Below, piece by piece: positions 6,263 through 9,599 of a DNA stretch of 9,599 nucleotides. Under the pieces are notes generated by a model that was not told the DNA's origin, ran no database searches, and worked only from the letters and a program-made list of their open reading frames with translations. Where the stretch lies: contig JBDNDK010000089.1 of the NCBI GenBank assembly GCA_046719185.1, forward strand, positions 1 to 9,599, written 5' to 3'. A program made the translations under genes and the position numbers. Positions within the stretch are counted from its first letter, which is position 1; each line of letters starts with the position of its first letter. This stretch comes from JBDNDK01 sp046719185 (GTDB lineage: Bacteria > Armatimonadota > UBA5829).

Positions 6263-7312
6263 TTATACATTATCATCAGGCAAGCTTGATTTCTGTGTTC
6301 TTCTTCTTATTCTGCCCCAAGCCTTGAATCTCACACTTGGCACAGCTTTAGGCAGTATTCCAAGCTCTTCTGCTGTATCTGAATCAGGTTTTGGTAAGTC
6401 ATTTATCATCTCAGCCAGTTTTTCAACAGGCATCTCAAGAGCATTAGCTACTTCTTTCATTCCAAGTGATGTGCATAATGCCATTACTTGTTCACTGCTC
6501 ATTCCATAAATCATTGCTTTCTTTTGCTTTATAGAGAGTTCTTTGAATTCATCCCAAAACCAACTCATCACATGGTCAAACCATGCTGTATCAACAACCT
6601 GCTTTTCAACCTCAATATCATTAGACACAAGCCAATCAACAGGTGAAGTTGATTCATTATCTCCATCAGGCTGAGAGTCTATAGACAACACCTCAACAGT
6701 TTTTGTTTGTCTAAGTTCAATTATAGCCCCTGTTAAAGACTCTATATCAAGAGGTGCTTTGCAATAGCTAAGAATTTTTGATGCCAGCTCATAGGTAGGC
6801 AGTTCTTGTGGGTTTTTGTTTTCAAGATAATTTACCTTGAAATCTTGCTGATTATCGAGCAAGTATCTAAGTTTAGAATTAGATTTATCATTCCTGCCTT
6901 CCCATTCAGAAAAACCACATAGTCTTTCATTAGTGTTGCTTGGATTTTGCCAAAGAGCAAAACCAATAATATTTGCCTTACCAGAGAAAATATCCAAAAG
7001 TTCTAGCTTCAGATTATACCATTCAGGTCTTTTTCTTCTTATAGCATCACAATATCTATTATGCACAGCTCTTCTGATGAATGCTTCAATGTTATCAATA
7101 GTGGAAGTATTTTCACCAGATTTCATCAGGCTTATTCTAGTCCAAATTGCCAACACACATTCTTCTGCAAAATCTTCTATATCTGAGACTTCTCTTTTAT
7201 TAACAGCATTATAAACTAATTTCCTAATTGCTGAAGAGAGTTGTTCTCTTTCTATATTATCATTGCCTTCAGGTTTTGATAGGTATAACTCAAGTGCTTG
7301 TTGAGCATTCAT
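6263..7312 (-). CDS. Divergent sigma-70-like factor with a long central insert
   Basis: The N-terminal quarter resembles sigma region 2: DIEDFAEECVLAIWTRI (44-60) fits the region 2.1/2.2 core-binding helix and IEAFIRRAVHNRYCDAIRRK (75-94) fits region 2.3/2.4, with its basic end. The C-terminal part resembles region 4: LSIKQKKAMIYG (259-270), then a helix-turn-helix-like MKEVANALEMPVEKLAEMI (285-303) and a basic tail FKAWGRIRRR (329-338). Between them lies about 150 residues without a recognisable motif, far longer than the 20-50 residue linker of ordinary ECF factors. It has no signal peptide or membrane segment. AGGAAAG lies eight bases before the ATG. It sits 98 bases after a TPR-CHAT protease gene and 27 bases before an exported barrel protein gene. 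It could be a true alternative sigma factor for this cluster or a sigma-derived regulator. Family assignment is by motif reading only. Confidence 0.65.
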   Translation of the reverse strand: MNAQQALELYLSKPEGNDNIEREQLSSAIRKLVYNAVNKREVSDIEDFAEECVLAIWTRISLMKSGENTSTIDNIEAFIRRAVHNRYCDAIRRKRPEWYNLKLELLDIFSGKANIIGFALWQNPSNTNERLCGFSEWEGRNDKSNSKLRYLLDNQQDFKVNYLENKNPQELPTYELASKILSYCKAPLDIESLTGAIIELRQTKTVEVLSIDSQPDGDNESTSPVDWLVSNDIEVEKQVVDTAWFDHVMSWFWDEFKELSIKQKKAMIYGMSSEQVMALCTSLGMKEVANALEMPVEKLAEMINDLPKPDSDTAEELGILPKAVPSVRFKAWGRIRRRTQKSSLPDDNV

Positions 7313-7360
7313 AAAAAAAGCTTTCCTGATACATTTTGAGTGATTAACATCTAGGATAAT

Positions 7361-7389
7361 AGAATACTACTTTTAGAGGCTATAATCAA
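7361..7389 (-). promoter_or_regulatory. Candidate promoter of the sigma-like gene
   Basis: In the 98-base gap after the CHAT gene, the minus strand carries TTGATT (7389-7384) and, 17 bases later, TATTCT (7366-7361), each 4 of 6 to the consensus boxes. Transcription would start near 7354, about 40 bases before the ATG at 7312. No terminator hairpin is evident in the gap, so read-through from the CHAT gene is also possible. Confidence 0.3.
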
Positions 7390-7410
7390 TCTATTTAGTA
7401 TAATTTATAA

Positions 7411-9599
7411 CTATCTTGGGTTGCCGTATAGAGCAAATCCTGCCCAATAGAATGGGTGAGCATAGGTTGAGGTTTTTATTGCATTTAATTGAGCTGTTTG
7501 AAGAGATGCTGATCTAGACCTGCCTCTAGCCAGTGCCTTATAGAAATCAGTCATTATCTTTGTAGATGATTCATCAGATACTTTCCATAATCCACCCATC
7601 ACAGATTGAGCTCCAAGAAGAGAGAATAATTCAGCTGTTCTGGCTGTGCCTGTTGATAATGGGTCTGCTGTTGAAATTGAATCACACGCAGATAGTGTAA
7701 CAAGTTTGAGTTGATTATTTGTTAATGGTGTTAAATCTCCGATGCCTATTGTTCCATCATAATTTCCATCACCTGCAAATGTCAGATTAAAACCAGTGAA
7801 GTTCTGAGCTATGCTGTTATGAGCAGCAATATGAAGTACATTAGCTTTTGTAAACTCTCTTAAGAAAGCTGATTTTGTAGCATTCTTGCCTGTGAAAGCT
7901 CTGCTGTTTTGATAATGCTCTCTAATAGATGAAGACTCCTGCAAGGCACCGGGAAGATTGTTTTCAGGGTCAGCAAATATAATAAGCCTATCAGAGTTAG
8001 AATCTATTAGCCTGCTATCTTTGCTTGTTATATCAGAAAGCATACCTCTGCCAAGATATGATATGTCATATTTGCTAATAAGAAATTCAGGTTTTTGAGA
8101 ATCAGATTTTTTTGTGAATGCATGAATTGGCAAACTAGATATATCATCAGGGATTGAGAATATAAGAGTAGTTTTGCCGTTCAACTTATCTTCTATTGGT
8201 GAAATAAAGGCATTATATAAATATTCTAAAGGTGTTCTTATATCATCAAGAGAACTGCTGTTCCAATCATCAACTGGAGGTACTCTTACTCCAGCTCTCA
8301 TGCTCTCTTCACATATTTTTATCACCTGCCTTAGAGCAAAGATATTTTTATTTATTTCTGCTGAGCTTGCAGGCACTTGCACCACACTAGCATTATCTTT
8401 TGAGGCAGTAAAGATATATAAAATTGATGGGCTTATCATATATTCAATAATAATTGAATTTGCAGGGATTCCTTGTCTGTGTTTGAATAAATCAAGAGGA
8501 TTTACAGGAATCCTCATATAGTTTGTATGATATATTTCTGATATTCTCCAACAAGCTGATATATATTTATTCCAACCTTCAGCAAGAATCTTTACCTCAT
8601 TAGATATTTGCGTCAGCTCAGTATCACCATTTATACTACTTATCACATCAATACTGGTAGGTATAAAAGCAATATCAGGGTCTGAATCTTCTCTTATACT
8701 TCTAATCAAGCCGGTAAACCAAGTGGAGTTAGTTTTCTTTGCCTTCAAAACTACTTCCTTAGCTTCTTCAGGTTTATTTTGTTTTACCAATACCTTAGCC
8801 AGCTTTTTATAGAGCAATATCATTATTTCAGATTTATCACTATCAGAAGTATATATCAAAGCATCAGAATCAAATCTGGTTTCAATCTCATTAATTGCAG
8901 ATTCCAAAGTAGATTGAGCATCTTCTAGTTTATTGATAGCTATCTGAGAATCAGCTAGTTTTAGTGCTGTATCACCTGCAGACCAAAAGTCACCAACCTC
9001 AGAATTATATCTAAGTTTAGCTTCCATAAAATCTCTTATTGCAAATTCATGCTGACCATGACTTGCCAACAATTCTGCTCTTGCTTTTAATACTCTTGCA
9101 ACACCTCTTGCTTTGCCTGTTTGTTCAATAATTGGAGCTAACTCAGTGAAAGCTTCAAGGGCATTGTTCAAATCATTTAATTTTATAAATGCATCTATCA
9201 TATCCTGCACAATATCTGCTGCAAGTATTTTGTTGTCGGATTTTAGAGCTATTCTTACTGCAGATGTTCTGGTATTGATGGATTTTTCATTTTCTTGTTT
9301 CAAATCATACAATTCAGCTTGTTTTCTTAGAGCTGATATTTTATTTTGTGGATCTGTTTTTTCATCACAAATATCTGCAATTTTTTTCCAGATGTTTAAT
9401 GCAGAATCAATATCACCAATTTTTAGATATGCTTCAGCAGATATTTCAGCATCTTTTTTGAGTTTGTTTTTTTCTGAAAGACTAAGGCTATTGTTTTTCT
9501 GCAGTCTTTCTAGTGCAAGCTGACCTTTGGCAGTTAGTGTACTAATTTCTCTATTTAGTTTGTCTCTTGCAGCCAAAGTGTTTTGTGGTTGACGCTGCA
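7411..9599 (-). CDS. TPR-CHAT cysteine-peptidase-like protein (5' end outside window)
   Basis: The frame is open through the right edge (upstream codons read QRQPQNTL before the TTG at 9576), so the N-terminus and any signal peptide are missing. Residues are numbered here from that TTG. About 15-290 is helical with several TPR-like units, for example AYLKIGDIDSALNIWKKIA and AFIKLNDLNNALEAFTELA, likely for protein binding. About 375-721 is a CHAT domain of the caspase-like clan: His586 in VLHIAAHN and Cys631 in VTLSACDS form the expected dyad, followed by GAQSVMGGLWKVSDES, FYKALARGRS and the closing HPFYWAGFALYGNP. Both catalytic residues are present, so protease activity is plausible; the residue after His is Asn rather than the usual Gly. 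The protease target is unknown. It is the most upstream visible gene of a minus-strand cluster with a sigma-like protein and an exported barrel protein. Identification of the CHAT domain is secure. Confidence 0.93.
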   Translation of the reverse strand, partial: QRQPQNTLAARDKLNREISTLTAKGQLALERLQKNNSLSLSEKNKLKKDAEISAEAYLKIGDIDSALNIWKKIADICDEKTDPQNKISALRKQAELYDLKQENEKSINTRTSAVRIALKSDNKILAADIVQDMIDAFIKLNDLNNALEAFTELAPIIEQTGKARGVARVLKARAELLASHGQHEFAIRDFMEAKLRYNSEVGDFWSAGDTALKLADSQIAINKLEDAQSTLESAINEIETRFDSDALIYTSDSDKSEIMILLYKKLAKVLVKQNKPEEAKEVVLKAKKTNSTWFTGLIRSIREDSDPDIAFIPTSIDVISSINGDTELTQISNEVKILAEGWNKYISACWRISEIYHTNYMRIPVNPLDLFKHRQGIPANSIIIEYMISPSILYIFTASKDNASVVQVPASSAEINKNIFALRQVIKICEESMRAGVRVPPVDDWNSSSLDDIRTPLEYLYNAFISPIEDKLNGKTTLIFSIPDDISSLPIHAFTKKSDSQKPEFLISKYDISYLGRGMLSDITSKDSRLIDSNSDRLIIFADPENNLPGALQESSSIREHYQNSRAFTGKNATKSAFLREFTKANVLHIAAHNSIAQNFTGFNLTFAGDGNYDGTIGIGDLTPLTNNQLKLVTLSACDSISTADPLSTGTARTAELFSLLGAQSVMGGLWKVSDESSTKIMTDFYKALARGRSRSASLQTAQLNAIKTSTYAHPFYWAGFALYGNPR

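Noticed and set aside
8252..8263. A second GAAC-N4-GTTC palindrome (GAACTGCTGTTC)
   Set aside because: It lies deep within the CHAT coding region, far from any start, and its centre fits the SOS-box consensus less well; it is probably chance.
8174..9523. Plus-strand frames antisense to the CHAT gene
   Set aside because: Their hydrophobic, Ser-rich translations are what the reverse strand of an acidic helical TPR protein yields; no start signals or domains support them.
1..9599. CRISPR array, Cas genes, tRNA or rRNA genes, insertion sequences
   Set aside because: No regularly spaced repeats, no transposase-like frames with terminal inverted repeats, and no cloverleaf or rRNA-like stretches were seen on either strand.

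Overview
The window is AT-rich bacterial DNA with densely packed genes. It suggests a diderm (Gram-negative-type) anaerobe or facultative anaerobe with cytochrome-based respiration. There is a Sec-exported seven-haem c-type cytochrome fused to a membrane b-type cytochrome, and a small predicted outer-membrane beta-barrel ending in Tyr-Ser-Phe. LexA, however, has a recognition helix like that of Bacillus LexA, and a matching GAAC-N4-GTTC operator lies next to it. TTG start codons look common. I cannot place the organism to phylum from this window alone.

Layout. (1) 1-734, plus: the C-terminal part of a polytopic membrane protein whose 5' end lies outside the window. (2) 677-2218, minus: a CbcL-like fusion of a seven-haem periplasmic cytochrome c with a formate-dehydrogenase-gamma-type cytochrome b; its 3' end overlaps the previous gene tail to tail by 58 bp. 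(3) 2354-5252, plus: a compact four-gene run of archease, lexA, a SRPBCC/START-type protein and a COG2509-type FAD-dependent dehydrogenase, with an SOS-box-like palindrome in the first codons of the run. (4) 5253-5494: a convergent intergenic region with a short degenerate motif cluster and a strong hairpin terminator for the minus-strand genes. (5) 5495-9599, minus, read from the right: a TPR-CHAT cysteine-peptidase-like protein (5' end outside the window), a divergent sigma-70-like protein with a long insert, and a small exported beta-barrel protein, followed by the terminator.

How the genes may work together. The cytochrome fusion is likely a one-polypeptide route from the quinol pool to periplasmic haems. 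The archease-lexA run probably shares one transcript under LexA autoregulation, which would place the RNA-ligase helper archease and two metabolic or lipid-binding proteins under SOS control. The TPR-CHAT / sigma-like / outer-membrane protein cluster is the best candidate for an undescribed system: a caspase-like TPR-CHAT protease encoded beside a sigma-like protein resembles, in partner types only, the TPR-CHAT/sigma pairing of type III-E CRISPR (Craspase) loci. No CRISPR array or Cas gene is visible here.
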